Shown: piece after piece, positions 31,555-44,070 of the stretch | How positions within the stretch are numbered: the stretch's first letter is position 1 | Layout: every line of letters starts with the position of its first letter | Assembly (NCBI GenBank): GCA_008330645.1 | Contig: VLTN01000005.1 | Span: 248,001 to 312,000, forward strand | DNA length: 64,000 bases | Direction: 5' to 3' | From: Cafeteria roenbergensis | Taxonomy: Eukaryota > Sar > Bigyra > Bicosoecida > Cafeteriaceae | Made by a program: the position numbers and the translations under genes | Notes under the pieces: model-generated | The model's input: the letters and a program-made list of their open reading frames with translations, nothing else | Database searches by the model: none | What the model was told of the DNA's origin: nothing

Positions 31555-33115
31555 TCAGGCGCGCTCGGCAGCGGGGGAGGCCGCAGCGACGACCTTCTTG
31601 CCGCTGAACATTGCGGAGACGGACTTGCGCATGTGGATGCGCTTGATGGCGTCGCCGAGGATGGGGGCGACGGACAGCTGCTCGATCTTGTCGCAGGTCT
31701 TGGCGTTGGAGGCCAGGGGGATGGTGTTGACGACGACCACCTTTTCCAAGCAGGACTTGGAGATGCGCTGGACGGCCGGGCCGGAGAAGAGGCCGTGGGA
31801 GGCGAAGCAGTAGACGCGCCTGGCGCCCTTGGCGCGGAGCAGGTCGGCCGCCTTGCACAGCGTGCCTGCCGTGTCGATCATGTCGTCGACGATGATGCAG
31901 TCGCAGCCGGTGACCTCTCCGACCAGGTCCATCTGGCCCACGACGCCGGCCCTGGGGCGCTGCTTGACGATCATGGCGAGGCCGGCGTCGGAGCCGGTCT
32001 GCAGGTTCAGTCCCTCGCGGAACACCTTGGCGCGGTACACGCCGCCGGCGTCGGGGGACACGATCACGGGGTTCTCGAGGTCAACCTTGCGGGCGAAGTA
32101 GTTGACGCCGACGCGGGCGGCGGCCAGGTTGTCCACGGGCACGCGCGGGCCGAAGAAGCCCTGGATCTGGCCGCAGTGCAGGTCGAGCGCCACCACGCGG
32201 TCAACGCCCACGGACTCGAGCAGGCGGGCAATGTCCGCGGCGCTGATGGGCACGCGAGACGTCATCTTGCGGTCCTGGCGGGCGTAGCCGTAGTAGGGCA
32301 CCACAACCGTGATCTTCTCGGCCGACGCGCGGCGCATGGTCGTCACCATCTGCGCACGAAAAGCAGCGCGCAGGCCGGGGAGCAAGCGTCGGGGGCAGCC
32401 GGGCCGCTCAAGGGCGCCGCAATCGACCCGGGGAGCAGGCGGCGGCGTTGCTGCTTGGTGGCGACACGACGCCAGTCCCGACGCAGCTCACAAGCAGCAG
32501 TTCCACCAAGTACTCGTTCACATGCGGCGGGCAAGTGGGCTGGATGATGTAAATGTCCTTGCCGCGAACTGCGGGTCCGAAGGGCGGCAGGCGCGCGAAG
32601 GGCGGGCAAAGATTCGCAGCTTCGCTGGCCACGCGTGGCGAGCTCGCGCTCCGCCGCAAAGTGGGGCCATCCAGCCGCAGCGAGCACCTCGGGCCGCAGC
32701 AGGCCGACACGCCCCGCCAGGGGAGGCGCAGCCGCAGGCCAGGGCGCCCTCGAGGGCCGTTCTCACCGTTTTCGTGCACGCTAACGCTGACCTCGCCGTC
32801 GGGGAACCGCCCGACAGTGGCAGATCCGAGAGGCTTGCCCACGTGCTCGGCGATGAGCGCGGCCAGGTCGGGGTTGGCGTTCCCCGAAAAGATGGCCATG
32901 GATGCCAGCTCAGGGCTCTCCTCCTCGGCCTCGCACGCGGCAACGGACCCGGCGGCGGCGGCTGCCACGGCGCCAAACATCAAGCCCCTGGCCCACGCCG
33001 AGCTGCCAAATGACTCGGAGCCGGACGCCGCCGCAGCCGCGCGCGCCACGGTGGACGCAGCGCGGACCGGCGCGCGGGCGGCACGGGACAGCACCGAGCG
33101 GGTAGCAGCGAGCAT
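31555..33115 (-). CDS. PRPS: Ribose-phosphate pyrophosphokinase (PRPP synthetase) with an organelle-type leader
   Basis: Three predicted exons: 33115-32767, 32568-32492 (77 nt) and 32349-31555, giving 406 aa. The enzyme transfers pyrophosphate from ATP to ribose-5-phosphate, making PRPP for purine, pyrimidine, NAD and histidine synthesis. Evidence: ASMAIFSGNANPDLAALIAE start; GRFPDGEVSVSVHEN|VRGKDIYIIQP across the first junction; YYGYARQDRKMTSR (ATP loop); LDLHCGQIQGFF; VSPDAGGVYRAK; and the PRPP loop CIIVDDMIDTAGT. SHGLFSGPAVQRI and NTIPLASN near the end are typical. The first ~75 residues are extra: an Arg-rich amphipathic start (MLAATRSVLSRAARAPVRAA), then a hydrophobic LMFGAVAAAAAGSVAA segment, which together look like a mitochondrial bipartite leader or membrane anchor. 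The ATG at 33115 faces BBS8 across a short shared promoter gap. Confidence 0.95.
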
Positions 33116-33354
33116 CCTTTGCTGCGGCACCTCCTGAGCGGGAGTCGGGAGTGGCGGCCGGAGCGAGCAGCGCTTGACTGCCGCCTGAACTGTCTACCGC
33201 GGCCTCGCGGCAGAGTTGCGCGCCAACTCTGGCGGCCAGCAACTCTCGCGGCCACAGCAGCCCGTTCGTCCGGCGCCCCCCGCGGCGTGGCCTGCAGACC
33301 GCCCCCGCGCCGGCCCGGTGCCCCGCGAGCAGCCCCCGCCGCCAGTGCCCTGCC
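33116..33354. promoter_or_regulatory. Shared divergent promoter region, PRPP synthetase / BBS8
   Basis: 239 bp between two divergent ATGs, so both promoters must lie within or overlap this gap. No TATA box or other known element stands out. Confidence 0.45.
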
Positions 33355-35258
33355 ATGGCGTCCGCCGAAGTGATCACCGGCAAGGCCTCCGCGTCCGCAG
33401 GATCCGCCCCCGTGCCGGGAGTGCCGGCAAATGTTGACCCCGTTTTCTACGCCCAGCTCAAGTTCCGTCGCCGCCAGTACGAGCCTTGCATCGACATCTG
33501 CACCGAGCTGCTGCAGCGCAACCCCTACGACCGCGTGAGCCGACCGGGGCGTTCGACGGCCTCGCGCGGGGTGCCGTGCGCTGAGGGCACTCTCCCCGGG
33601 GCGGCGTCGCGGCCGCGGCAAGTCGCCGCGCAGCCGCGCGCACGCGGGTTCTGGAGGTCGCCTGGACCGGCGGCGCGCGCCCGTCGGTCGCCTCTGGTTC
33701 GCCGGCTCTGGTGGCAGGCCCGCGCGCTGCGGCGGCGGCAGCGGCGGCCGCTGGGGTGAAGGCGTCAGCGCCAGGCCACTGCGCTCGCGGCTGCGTTCCG
33801 TTTGTTGCCCTCCCCGACCCGCAGGCTGTGTGGCTGCTGAAAACGCGCGCCCTGACCGAGCAGGCCTACGTAGACGACACCGACCTGGAGGAGCAGGGCG
33901 TTGCGGACCTGCTGATGGACGACAACGCCATGGCCCAGGCCCCGCGGCCCGGCACCTCCATCAACCGGCCAGGCACCTCCTCCGCCCGTCCGGGGTCCTC
34001 CCTGGACCCCTCCATCCGCCCCGTGACTGCCAGCGGGCGCCCCATGTCTGGGTTCCTCCGCCCCTCCACGGCGGCCACGGCGGCTTCGGGCACAGCCCGC
34101 ATGCGCACCGGCTCCGCCCGCGCCAACAGCGCCTTCCGGGGCGCCCGCGCGGGGTCCGCGCGCCCGCTGACGTCGCTCGGGCGACGCGTGCGGCTGGGAA
34201 CGGCGTCCATGCTCTCGCAAAAGGGCGGGCCCTTCATCGACGTGCAGCGGCTCGACCTGCGCAAGTACGCCAAGCGCCCGCAGCTGGCAAAAGCCCTCTG
34301 CGACTTCCTCCTCTACCACGACAACAACCCCAGGAAGGCCGTGGAGCTGGCCGCCGCGGCCACGGTGGTGATGGGCTACTCGGACTGGTTCTGGAAGAGC
34401 AGGCTTGCGAAGGGCTACTACATGATCGGCCTGATGCGCGAGGCGGAGAGGCAGCTGCGCTCCGCCCTCGGCCACCAGCCCATCGTCGAGTGCTTCCTGG
34501 AGCTGGGAAAGGTGTACCTCCGGCTGGACCAGCCGGCGGCGGCGCTGGACGCGTTCTCGCGGGGCGCCGAGGCCAGCCCCAGCGACGTGTCGCTCAAGCT
34601 CGCAGTCGCGCGGACCCACGAGCTGGTGGGGGAGGCGCAGCTCGCGCTGGAGGCATTCCGGCGCGTGCTCCACTACGACGCCTCGAGCGCGGAGGCCATC
34701 GCCAGTCTCGCCGCCCACCACTTCTACTCGGACCAGCCCGAGGTCGCGCTAAAGCACTACCGGCGCCTCCTGCAGATGGGCCTCTTTTCGGCGGAGCTCT
34801 GGAACAACCTGGGCCTCTCCTGCTTCCACGCCGGCCAGTACGACATGACGCTCACGTGCTTCGACCGGGCGCTCTCGCTGGCGGGCGACGACGCCATCGC
34901 CGACGTCTGGCACAACGTCGCGCAGGTGGCTGTGGGCCTGGGCGACTCGGCGCTCGCATACCAGGCGCTCAAGGTGGCGCTCGCCGCCGACGCGTCGCAC
35001 GCCGAGAGCATGATCAACCTTGGAGTCTTGGAGCTCAGGAGAGACCGCGCAGACACGGCTCGCTCGCTCTTTTCCAGCGCGCAGCGCTTGGCGCCACACC
35101 TGTTCGAGGCCTGGTTCAACGGCGCGCTGCTGTCCTACAAGCTCGGCGATTTCCAGGAGGCGTACAGGCAAGTGTCCCAGGCGCTGGAGGCCTACCCGGG
35201 CCACGCAGACTCGCTGGAGCTGATGAAGCAGCTGCGCAGGCTGTTCACTCTGACCTGA
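33355..35258 (+). CDS. TTC8: BBS8 / TTC8, TPR subunit of the BBSome
   Basis: Two predicted exons: 33355-33534 and 33825-35258 (290-nt intron), giving 537 aa; human TTC8 is about 540 aa. The junction reads NPYDR|AVWLLKTRALTEQ, matching the human order. BBS8 is part of the BBSome coat that carries membrane proteins in and out of cilia. Signature segments: AMAQAPRPGTSINRPGTSSA, RPVTASGRPMSGFLRPSTAA and RRVRLGTASMLSQKGGPFID, the conserved Pro/Gly/Arg-rich stretch of TTC8. A run of TPRs follows, including HHFYSDQPEVALKHYRRLLQ and NNLGLSCFHAGQYDMTLTCF. The C-terminal LMKQLRRLFTLT corresponds to the human ending. The ATG sits in GCCATGG. This is the best evidence in the window for a ciliated or flagellated host. 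Confidence 0.96.
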
Positions 35259-35682
35259 GTTGTCGCGATTGGGGCGCGCGAGAGCGCGAGCGGCCCACAA
35301 AGAAGAGCGCCGCGTTTTGCTCACTCCGATCCACACTGCATCGCGGCCCGGACGTCGCAGCGCGCCCGCCCGCAAGACGCAGCCGGCGCACTTGCGGCTG
35401 GGTTGCTGCGGAGCGTCGCCCCCCCCCCATGCGCTGGCCCGCGGGTCGGGAAGAAAAAGCAGCCGCGCAAACGTCCACTGATGTGGTCGATGGGCAGGAA
35501 AGGGGAATGCGGGGAGGGGAAGGGCGGCGTGGGTCGCGCGGGGATGAGCGCGGGCACGATTTCGCAGCCGCTGGACGTTGGCTGAAAAGCGGCCAAAAGC
35601 GACGAATCGAGGCACTTATTCTGCACTATGCAAAAATTACAGCCGACTATAGAAGGCACGAGAGGCTGCTCTGCTTGCGGGC
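35259..35682. other. Gap between BBS8 and U4, with likely U4 promoter
   Basis: 424 bp after the BBS8 stop. GC falls toward the right end, unlike the rest of the window. A TATA-like ACTATAGAA lies at about 35647-35655, roughly 30 bp before the U4 5' end, and may be its promoter. A C-rich run lies near 35420. No protein frame is credible here. Confidence 0.5.
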
Positions 35683-35820
35683 ATCTTGCGCACGGGGTAC
35701 TGTCATAGAAAATGAGGCTTTGCTGATTCGTGACATAGTGCTAGTTGAAAACTAACCTGTGTTCCTCTGTCGTGCCCTTCGGGCGCACGCAGGAATATTT
35801 GAACCAGACTTTCGAGTCAT
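35683..35820 (+). ncRNA. U4: U4 spliceosomal snRNA
   Basis: About 138 nt, matching U4 in sequence and in the order of its parts. The 5' end ATCTTGCGCA is complementary to the conserved U6 TGCGCAAG segment (stem II). The 5' stem-loop has the 15.5K kink-turn bases AATGAGG, then a 5-nt loop, then CTGA (about 35710-35726), inside a TGTCA/TGACA stem. GTGCTAGTTGAAAACT (about 35739-35754) is nearly identical to the U4 stem I / central region. A hairpin capped by TTCG follows (about 35771-35789). AATATTTGA at 35794-35802 fits an Sm site. A closing GACT-TTCG-AGTC hairpin ends at about 35818. The strand is set by the order of these parts. Both ends are estimates. U4 pairs with U6 and chaperones it into the tri-snRNP. 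It fits a genome that splices GT-AG introns. Confidence 0.92.
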
Positions 35821-35998
35821 ACATCGACCTTCCCAACGACCACCAGCACTCCACTCAATGCAGCAGCAACGCTGCCCGCGACGGCATGCCGTCGTTCCCG
35901 CCGACTCGCTTGTTCGTGCGTGCGGTGGATTGCGGCGCTGGCAGCGACGTTGCTGTTTGCGAAGCACAACCAGCGCGATGCAGCACGGTCAACGCAGG

Positions 35999-38900
35999 TC
36001 ACTCTGCTGCCACGCCCCGGTCCTGCTGCTGAACCTGCCACACTTGCCGGAGGTTGTCAGAGACCGCCTCGAGGTACTGCCCAGCGCGGCGCGAGTTGCC
36101 TGCCACACCGGGAGGCAGGCCGACGTGCAACGCGACCTCGTGGCCTTCATCGCGGCCCTCCAGCTTCAGGGTGACGTGCACTTTCGCCGCACTCGCATCC
36201 GCCGACGGTCTGGCGTCAACGGAGAGGATGGAGCTCCAGCGGCAGATGCGGACGACGGCAGAGTCCGCCAGGTCAGCCGGCACCGTTACCTCGACCACGC
36301 CCGCAGTGGAGGCGAGGAGGCACGTGTCCAAGTCCGTCGCCCCGCTCGGCGGGGCGAGGATCCCCAGGAACACGCCCGGCCCGCTGCTGCCGCCGGCAAG
36401 CGTCTCGAGGTCCGCCCCGCCCAGCCACTCGAACATGTCCTGCTTGCGGGACGCGGACCGGGTTCCCTCGAACGCCGCTGCCGCCAGGCGCACTGCGGCC
36501 ACCGCGTCAGGCTCCGTGTAAGGCCGCATGGTCTGGGACACTCCATAAAACGCGCGCGGCACGCGCAGCCTGCCCATCCTCACGGCTGCCGTGGAGTTCA
36601 CGAACGCCGTGTCGTCGGCAATTCGGGTCACTCCCTCGATCGAGCCTGACACCCCGTCCATCACGGAGCCCGTGGCGTTGAAGATGCCCACCACAGGGTT
36701 CACCACCGCACCGGCCAGGCCGCGCGCGATGCCGGCCGCGAAGCCAGCTACTCCGCCGTCGCGCGCGCCCTGGATCGGTCGCGAAACGATGCCCGTCACG
36801 CCGTGCCACACGCCCCCGGCGAGGTGCCGCCCGGCATGCCCAAGGCCCGCGACAATGTGCTCCGGGCGCTCGCCGCCGTCAATGGCTCTGGCGCGCAGGG
36901 CGTCATCCCCGAGGGCGCGGCCGGCAACGGCAGCCACGCCCCGGCCGATGAAGCGGGACAGGCCCCCAGCCGCGTGCGTGAGCCCCGCAGCGGTGTCGGT
37001 CACGACCCCTGCCGCAGTGACGGTGGCGCCAGCCGCGGCCTCGAGCGGGTTGTCGCGCGACGCCACTGCTGACTTCCACCGCGAGCCGAGGCGGCGCAGC
37101 ACGCGGTTGCCCGGCACCAGGCTTCCCAGCGCAGAGAGGATGTTCTTGCTCGTGAGCGCCGCTGCGGCGAGGTCGGCCGCTAGCTGCTCCACGTTGCCGG
37201 ACCAGCCCTCGCGGATCACGCTGGGCACGCTGAGCGCCGTGCGCTCCAGGGAGATTCCCGATCGCATCACGAAGGCGAGGAGCGGCTGCACGTCGCTCAG
37301 CGCAGGGGCGAGGCCGCGGTCGCCGGCCGCAGCCGCTGTTGCGGCCGACGAGGAAGCCACGCCTTGCCTGTAGTCGACCACCGCTGTGAGCTCGCCGATC
37401 TCGAGGCGGTCAAAGGCCACCATCGTGCGGTAGGGCCTGCGGGGGCTCAGGTACCGCGCGAGCTGCCCGCAGAGCAGGCCGTGGGCAGGCACGACGCTGG
37501 GCGAGTCCCCGACGAAGGTGGCAGGGCCGCTGCGGCCGTGGTACCCGATGCACGTGGGATCCTCCTCGAGGGCCCAGAAGGCCGCGGCGTCCGAGGGCAC
37601 CACCGTGCCGCTGCGGATCCACTCCACCGAGAACGCGCCAGAGCGCGAGGACGCCGCGCCGCTCCCGGCTGCCTGCAGCGCGTCCGGGTCGACGGACCAT
37701 CCCTCCCGCACGGCCGCGGCGGCGGCCGCCTCGCCCCCAATGAACACCTCAGGAACCCCGTGCGCGTGCGACCCGCCTGCCACGAGGCGCAGGCGCTCGG
37801 CCACGTCGTCGGGCCGTGCCCCCTCGTTGTGACGCGCGGAGGCGTCGGCCGTGGCGGACACCAGCTGCAGGCGCGCCGCGGAGAGGAGGCAGCCTCGGGC
37901 GTCGCGCACCGGCGTCCCGACCGCAATGGGCTCGGTTGGGCCGGCGGAGAGCATGTCGGGGTCGGCCTCGAAGAGCAGCGGGACGGCCTCTGTCGAGGCG
38001 GCTTGCTGGCGCGGGGCCGCCTTGCTGCCCCCAGCAGCCGCGCCGCCCGCTGCCGCCCCCCCGCCAGCAGCCGGCGGAGCGGCGGGCCCGGGGCTCGCGC
38101 CCCCGGGCGAGAGCTGGTGGGAGCTGGCCTCCCTGCCGAGCGCGGCCCCGCGCCTCACGCGGAAGCGCTGCCTGGAGGCGCGCACCGTGCGCATGGACAC
38201 GCACCAGAGGCCGTAGAGCCGGTCCAGCGCCGCGAAGGTGACGATGAGGCGCACCGGGAGCACGGCCACGCGCGCCTCGCGGAACACGAGGTCTGTCGGG
38301 TGGCGGCGCATGCTCAGGTTGAGGTGGGCTGCCCACGTGCTGGAGAATGCACCGGGGAAGCGCGCCCTGAGGCGGCCCTCGATTGCAGAGGCAGCCGCCT
38401 CGTCGCCGCCCGCGCGGGCGAGCAGCGCCTCCTGGAAGGCTGCCACGGCCTCGGGGTCCATCCATCCTCGTTCGCGACCGTTGGGGGCGAGCATGACCGG
38501 GTCGGCGCTGTCGTGGGCGGCGTCGTCCACCTCAAAGTGGCGCACCTTGGCCTCGAAGCGCACTTCCCGCGCCTCTCTCGCCACCGTGAGCGCCACTCCG
38601 CGCAGTCCCGCCACAACGGCCTCTCGCGGCCGGTGGTCGATCGCGGCCACCTCGGCGCCGTCCAGGGTGGCCACGAGCGTCTCCTCCCAGTGCTCCGAAG
38701 ACAGCCCGAGAGAGGCCGCCAGGCCCCACCCCTGGTGCAGCGGCTGCTGCAGCGCGGCCGCCAGGTCCGGGTCCGCCTGGTCGAACAGAGTCAGCGTCCG
38801 CTGCTCGCCCAGGCCCTGGAGCCGCCCAATGACGACCCTGCCAGCGCCAGTCGTGGCCCGGACCTGGTCGTCCGGCTTGGCAAAGTCCACGAGGGCGTCG

Positions 38901-41900
38901 GCGCCGCAGCTGGCAGCGTCCACCGCCGCAGAGAGGGCCTCCGCCGTCGGCTCCTCCCCGGGCCGCTGCACGCCCGGCAGGTCCGCTACCACAAGCACCT
39001 GGGAGAAGAGGGCCTCCGGGCTGCGCAGAGTGGCCACGCCGACCTCCACCGTGGCCCCAGGCGGCACCAGCACGGAAACGGGGGTGCCGGAGCTGCCGGG
39101 CGGCAGCGGCTGGCTGATGCTCGCGAGGCACGCCGAGCGGTTGCGGACGAGCCAGAGGCCCTCCTCCGGCAGGGACGGGAGGCCGGACGCCAGCGCCAGT
39201 GCCGACTCGGAGGAGGCCTCCCCGCCTGGGCTGGCCAGCCCCTCGCCGGTGAACCCTTCGTCGTCCTCCAGCCCGGGGTCGTCGTCCTCCGAGCCTTGAC
39301 CCGCCGCCGCCGCCGCCGCTGCCTCGCGCCTCTGGTGCAATGCGGCCACGGCGGCGGCTGATACGACCGAGCGGTCCGACTTGACCGCCCCGGCGGGCGG
39401 CAGGGCAGGCACAGGCTGAGCGCAGCTGACGATGGTCACCAGCACCCCGGGCAGCGCCGGGTGGGGAACGGTGCGCACAGCGAGCACCACCGATGCCGCC
39501 GGGACCACGCAGAGGGCGCCTGCCTGCCTGATGGGACCCCCCTCTGCGCGCATCATCACCGACACGGGAACGGCCTGCGGCGTCTGCTGCTCGAGGGGCA
39601 CGCCAGCGGTCCAGCCGCCCAGGCCCCCGGGAGTCTGCACTCCGAGCCGGACCCACATCCCCTCGGCAGTGGTGGCGCATGCGTCCGCGTGAACGGCAAC
39701 GGCGGCGCCAGGGGCCACGGCCCTCCTCGCGAAGCGCGGCTGCCCGTGCGAGACCGCCTTGCCCATCGCTCGGTAGGTGAGGGCGAAGGGCGTGGCGTTG
39801 GCCAGCCACAGGCGCGAGTGGAACGACACGACGAGGGAGCGGTCGAAGGGCGCAGGCGCGGGCCTGACCGACTGCACAACGTTGAGGCAGCCCTGCGCCA
39901 GCCCCACCAGATGCCTGCCCTGGGAGTCGCGGAATCGAGTCACGTTCTTGCCCGACCGGATGTCCACGGGCGCGGACCCGTGCTTGCTGCTGGCGAGGGG
40001 CGCCGTCCAAGGGCCGGCCCCCACGCGCGCGTGCAGCGTTTGCGACGCCTGGCGCGTCTCCGTGGGCGTGAACAGCACCGCGTCGCCGAAGGGGAACACC
40101 TCCGACGTCGGGATTGGCGCGGAGCCCCCGTCGCCGCCGCTCCCGGCAGCCGACGCAGCCGCCGCCGCTGTCGAAGCGGCGGTGCGAGCCGAGCCGACCT
40201 CGGCCTTGACCGCGTCCGGGTTTGGCCACAGCGGCGCCGACCGCGCGGGCGCGTGCTCGCTCCCCTTGTCCCGGAGCCGCACGAATCGCCGGCGCCTGGC
40301 GTAGTCCATGGTCTCGGCATTGGGCTTGAACCTGCGCAGCGGGTTGGTGAAGTGGGGGAAGTTCATCTCGTAGTCCCAGCCATCCTTGGCCACCGGCACC
40401 TCCTGGTCCGTCGCCCAGTCGCTCACCCACCGCGAGCCCGACGGGAGCTTGTCCAGAACCGCGCGGCTGACGGGCTTGCCGCCCGAAGGGTCGGTGTACC
40501 TGGAGGGGTCCGTGGGAAGGAGGTTGTTGGAGGACCAGCCTCGCAGCGGCATGTATCGCTCGTTCTCCGTCATGCGAACAGCCTGCGCACCGTGAGCCTC
40601 GCCGGTGGGCACGACGGCGACGGGCAGCAGGCCCGTGCGGCCCGACTCCTCGTCGGCGGCGCGGTAGGCCGCCGGAGGGCTCTGCATCCGGACTCCGTAC
40701 GAGAGGCCAGCGCCGGTGCGGTCCACCGCCCAGTGCGTGGCCCAGATGCACACGCGGAGCCGGGCGGGGCTCTGGATGCAGGGCACGCGCGGCTCCTTCC
40801 CCTCGACCACTGCGCGGTCCCGGGCACGCTCCGTTCTGGCGAGCGGCGCTCCCCGCGTGGCTCGGATGGCCTCGGCCGCCTCGAACTCGTCCGCGCCGCC
40901 GCCGGCGATGCTCTCGACGATGAAGCGCGTCGTCGCGTGCGCCGTGGGGCTGCTGATCCCAGCGGGGGTGGGAAGCTCCGCGGCCTCGAGGGACGAGGCG
41001 TCGAGGGGCGTGTAGCGCGCCTCGCAGGCCTGCTCGCCCGGCCCGAGCGGCACGGACGGACACGACTGGAAGCCCTCGGCCCGGAACGAAATCAGCGGCT
41101 TGGCGTCGTAGCGAAGCGTGTGGACGTCGCGCGCCTCGCCGGGGTCCAGCGTGCCCCGGGAGCGCCACGTGCCCGGCGTGTCGCGCTCCTCGCGCACGGC
41201 AAAGACGGCGCGGCGAGGCAGCAGGTTGGTGACGACGAGCGGCGGGCGGATCGACACGGCCGTGTAGGCGCCGTCCAAGCGCCGGAAGGCCCGCACGGCG
41301 GCGCACCACGGGTGGTTCGTGCGGGGGTCGCTCGCGGCGCGCGCGCTGCGGCGGCACTCCAGGCACGTGAGGATGCTGGGAGCTCGCGGGTCCGTCGCCG
41401 GCGGCACAGCGACCGGCGTGGAGATGTCGTAGATGGCCGCCGCGGGCGAGGACACCATTGGCATGGGGCGAAGGCGGATGGCGCACTCGCCCAGCGCGAC
41501 GGCGCACGGAACGGACAGCGCCTGCCCGGCCGCAACGATGCCGACGCTCTGCCGCGGGCGGCCGCTCGGCTCCGCCACCACGACCTCAAGGCTGCGGGCG
41601 GTGTAGTTGTGAATCTGCAGGCTGGAGCGCAGCGTGACGACCCGCCTGCCGTCCAGGACGGTGACCTGTGCCACCACGCGCACCTTGCGCGGCAAGCCGC
41701 GGCCCTCCGGGCCACCGACGGACGCCGCAGCGCTGTCGGACACGTGCATCACAAGCGGCGTGACGCCCACACGGTCCACGCGGAATGGCTGCGACGGCGC
41801 TTCCATCCCGTGCACCCACGCCCGGGCCCACACGGGGGGCGGGCCGGCGCGCCCGTTGGCGGCCCCCTTTCGCGCGCGGGACGCTGCTGCCGACGCAAGC

Positions 41901-42430
41901 AGGAGGGCGCGGAACTCGGGCGAGTTTCCGAAGGGCGCCTCGCCGCCGGGTTCGACCTCCTGGCCCATGTCTGCCTCAAAGCTGCTGGCCTTGGGCAGGG
42001 CGAGCACACGCGAAGACACGGCTGCGGCGCTGCTGCCCAAAGACCGGGCGCTGGCCGTGGAGCCGTGGCCCGACGACGAGTGCCGCGCGTGGAACACGTT
42101 GGAGGAGGACATGCTCCTGACATGGGCGCGAAGCTCCTCCGTCGAGGCCAGGTCGGCGTCGTTCACGAAGCGAACGCTATGCCCCGTCGCGTTGCGGAAC
42201 ACAAAGGGAGCGCCCTCGCGGTCGCCGCTGTGGCCACCGCCCTCCGCGTCACCGTCGCTGTCACTTTCGCTGTCTTCGTCCACCTCGAGCTGCGCCGCGG
42301 CACCCGGGCCGCCACTGTCGTCGTCGTCGTCGTTGCCGCCGTCCGCACCCCCACCACCGCCCTCCAGCGCAGCCGCGCGCGCGGCTGAGGGCTGCCTGCC
42401 GGCGTGCTGGGGCGAGCGGTTGCGACTGAT

Positions 42431-42466
<36 letters not shown>

Positions 42467-44038
42467 GCCGCCGCTCTCTGCACCTCCCGCGGCGCGCGCC
42501 CTCCACCTCCGGATGTCCTCCTTGAGCGACCTCCACGCCTCGTAGAGGCTGGCGAAGAACGCCTGGGACGCGTTCAGCCGGACCAGCGACACTGACAGCG
42601 CCGCGTACAGCATCCCTGCAACCGTTCCCGGTCCCTGCTGCTTGCCCGAGCGAGTGGCGAGCCGCGACAGGTCCTGGCGCCGGGCGGCATCGTCGATGGC
42701 CGCCAGCTTGGCCGTGACGGTCAGCGGCTCGAGCAGCGGCTCCCACTCGCTGTTGGCGCCGTTCATGCACCACAGGGAAGAGGTGAGCGCGGCGTCCACG
42801 CAGAGGCTGAGCTTGCGCGCGGGCAAGGTCGGGTCCGGCGCTGCCTCGCCCGAGAAGCGCGTGGGCGGGGCCTCGGCGGGAGCAGCCGCGGCGCCCGCAG
42901 CCGCCGAGGAGGCGGCTGTTGCAGTCGCCGCCGCCGACGCGGCGAGCTGGGAGCCGACGCGGTCGCCGCTGGAACCGCCAGCGCCGATGCTGGACAGGTT
43001 TCCCGACGAGGCCAGGGACACCTCGGCCAGCTCAAAGCGCAGCAGCGGAGTCACGCGGCTGCCCTTGTCGTTGATGAGCACAATTGCCGCGCCGAGCGGC
43101 GCCGAAGCCGCGATTGCATCGGGAAGGCACCGCACGCGCAAGGTGCAGCCCGCTGCGGCAGAGACCTCCACATCGGTCTCGCCGCTGGCGCCGTGGACAG
43201 ACGCCGCGCCGGCCCCGAGCACTCCGTCCCCCGGACGCAGAAGCATGCGCAGGGCAGTCTCCACGCTCACGTGCCCGCCCGACCCCGCGAGGCCCGCGCC
43301 CAGGGTGGACGTCGCCACGAGCCCTGGCCAGAATGGCGCGCTCTCAAGGTGATTCTTCCCCGCAAACACCAGGCCGCCGCTGCCCGATGTGCAGCCCCCC
43401 CAGGGAAGCGACGCGCTCTCCGGGATCCACAGCTCAAAGTCGTCGGGGTGGCGGGCATCGTCGGACGAGGACGGGCGAGGCGAGTGGCCGGCGTGGCCTT
43501 GCGGCAGCGGGGGCGGGGACGCTGCCGCGGCGGGCGGCCGCGCTGCGTCCGGCAGAGCTGCCGAGGGCGAGCCCCCCGCGGAAGCCTCGGCCGCCCGGCG
43601 GCTCGAGGCTGCCGCGCTTTGCGCCTTGGTCCAGCCGTCCAGCACGGCCTCGAAGAGCATCAGGTCGCTGTACGAGAGGTGCGCGCGCACCGCCTCGGAC
43701 GACTCCACGGCCGCGGTGAGCAGGAGGCGACGGCGCGGGAAGCGGCACGATTCGAGGGCCACGAGCAGCGGCTGAGCGGCCGCAGACTGCATGTGCACGG
43801 CTGTGTCGATCCCGCTGAGGATACGTGCGCGCCGCACCCCCGCGACTCCTCTGCCCTTGTCCACGGTTACGCTCAGGCCTGCAATCTTGACGATGACCTC
43901 AGTCTCGCTCCACCACACGGGCAGGCCGGCTGCCTCTGCAGCGGGAGCCGCAGTTTTGCCCGCCTCACCGCTGGCAAACCCGAATCGCTCCTGAGTGGAA
44001 ACGTGCTCGTCTTGACGCGGGGCGGCGGCTCCGCCTGC

Positions 44039-44070
<32 letters not shown>

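Noticed and set aside
37364-42388. Long plus-strand open frames (665 and 975 aa) opposite VPS13
   Set aside because: They are antisense to well-supported VPS13 coding sequence and consist of Arg/Gly/Pro/Ala-rich filler. High GC removes stop codons on both strands.
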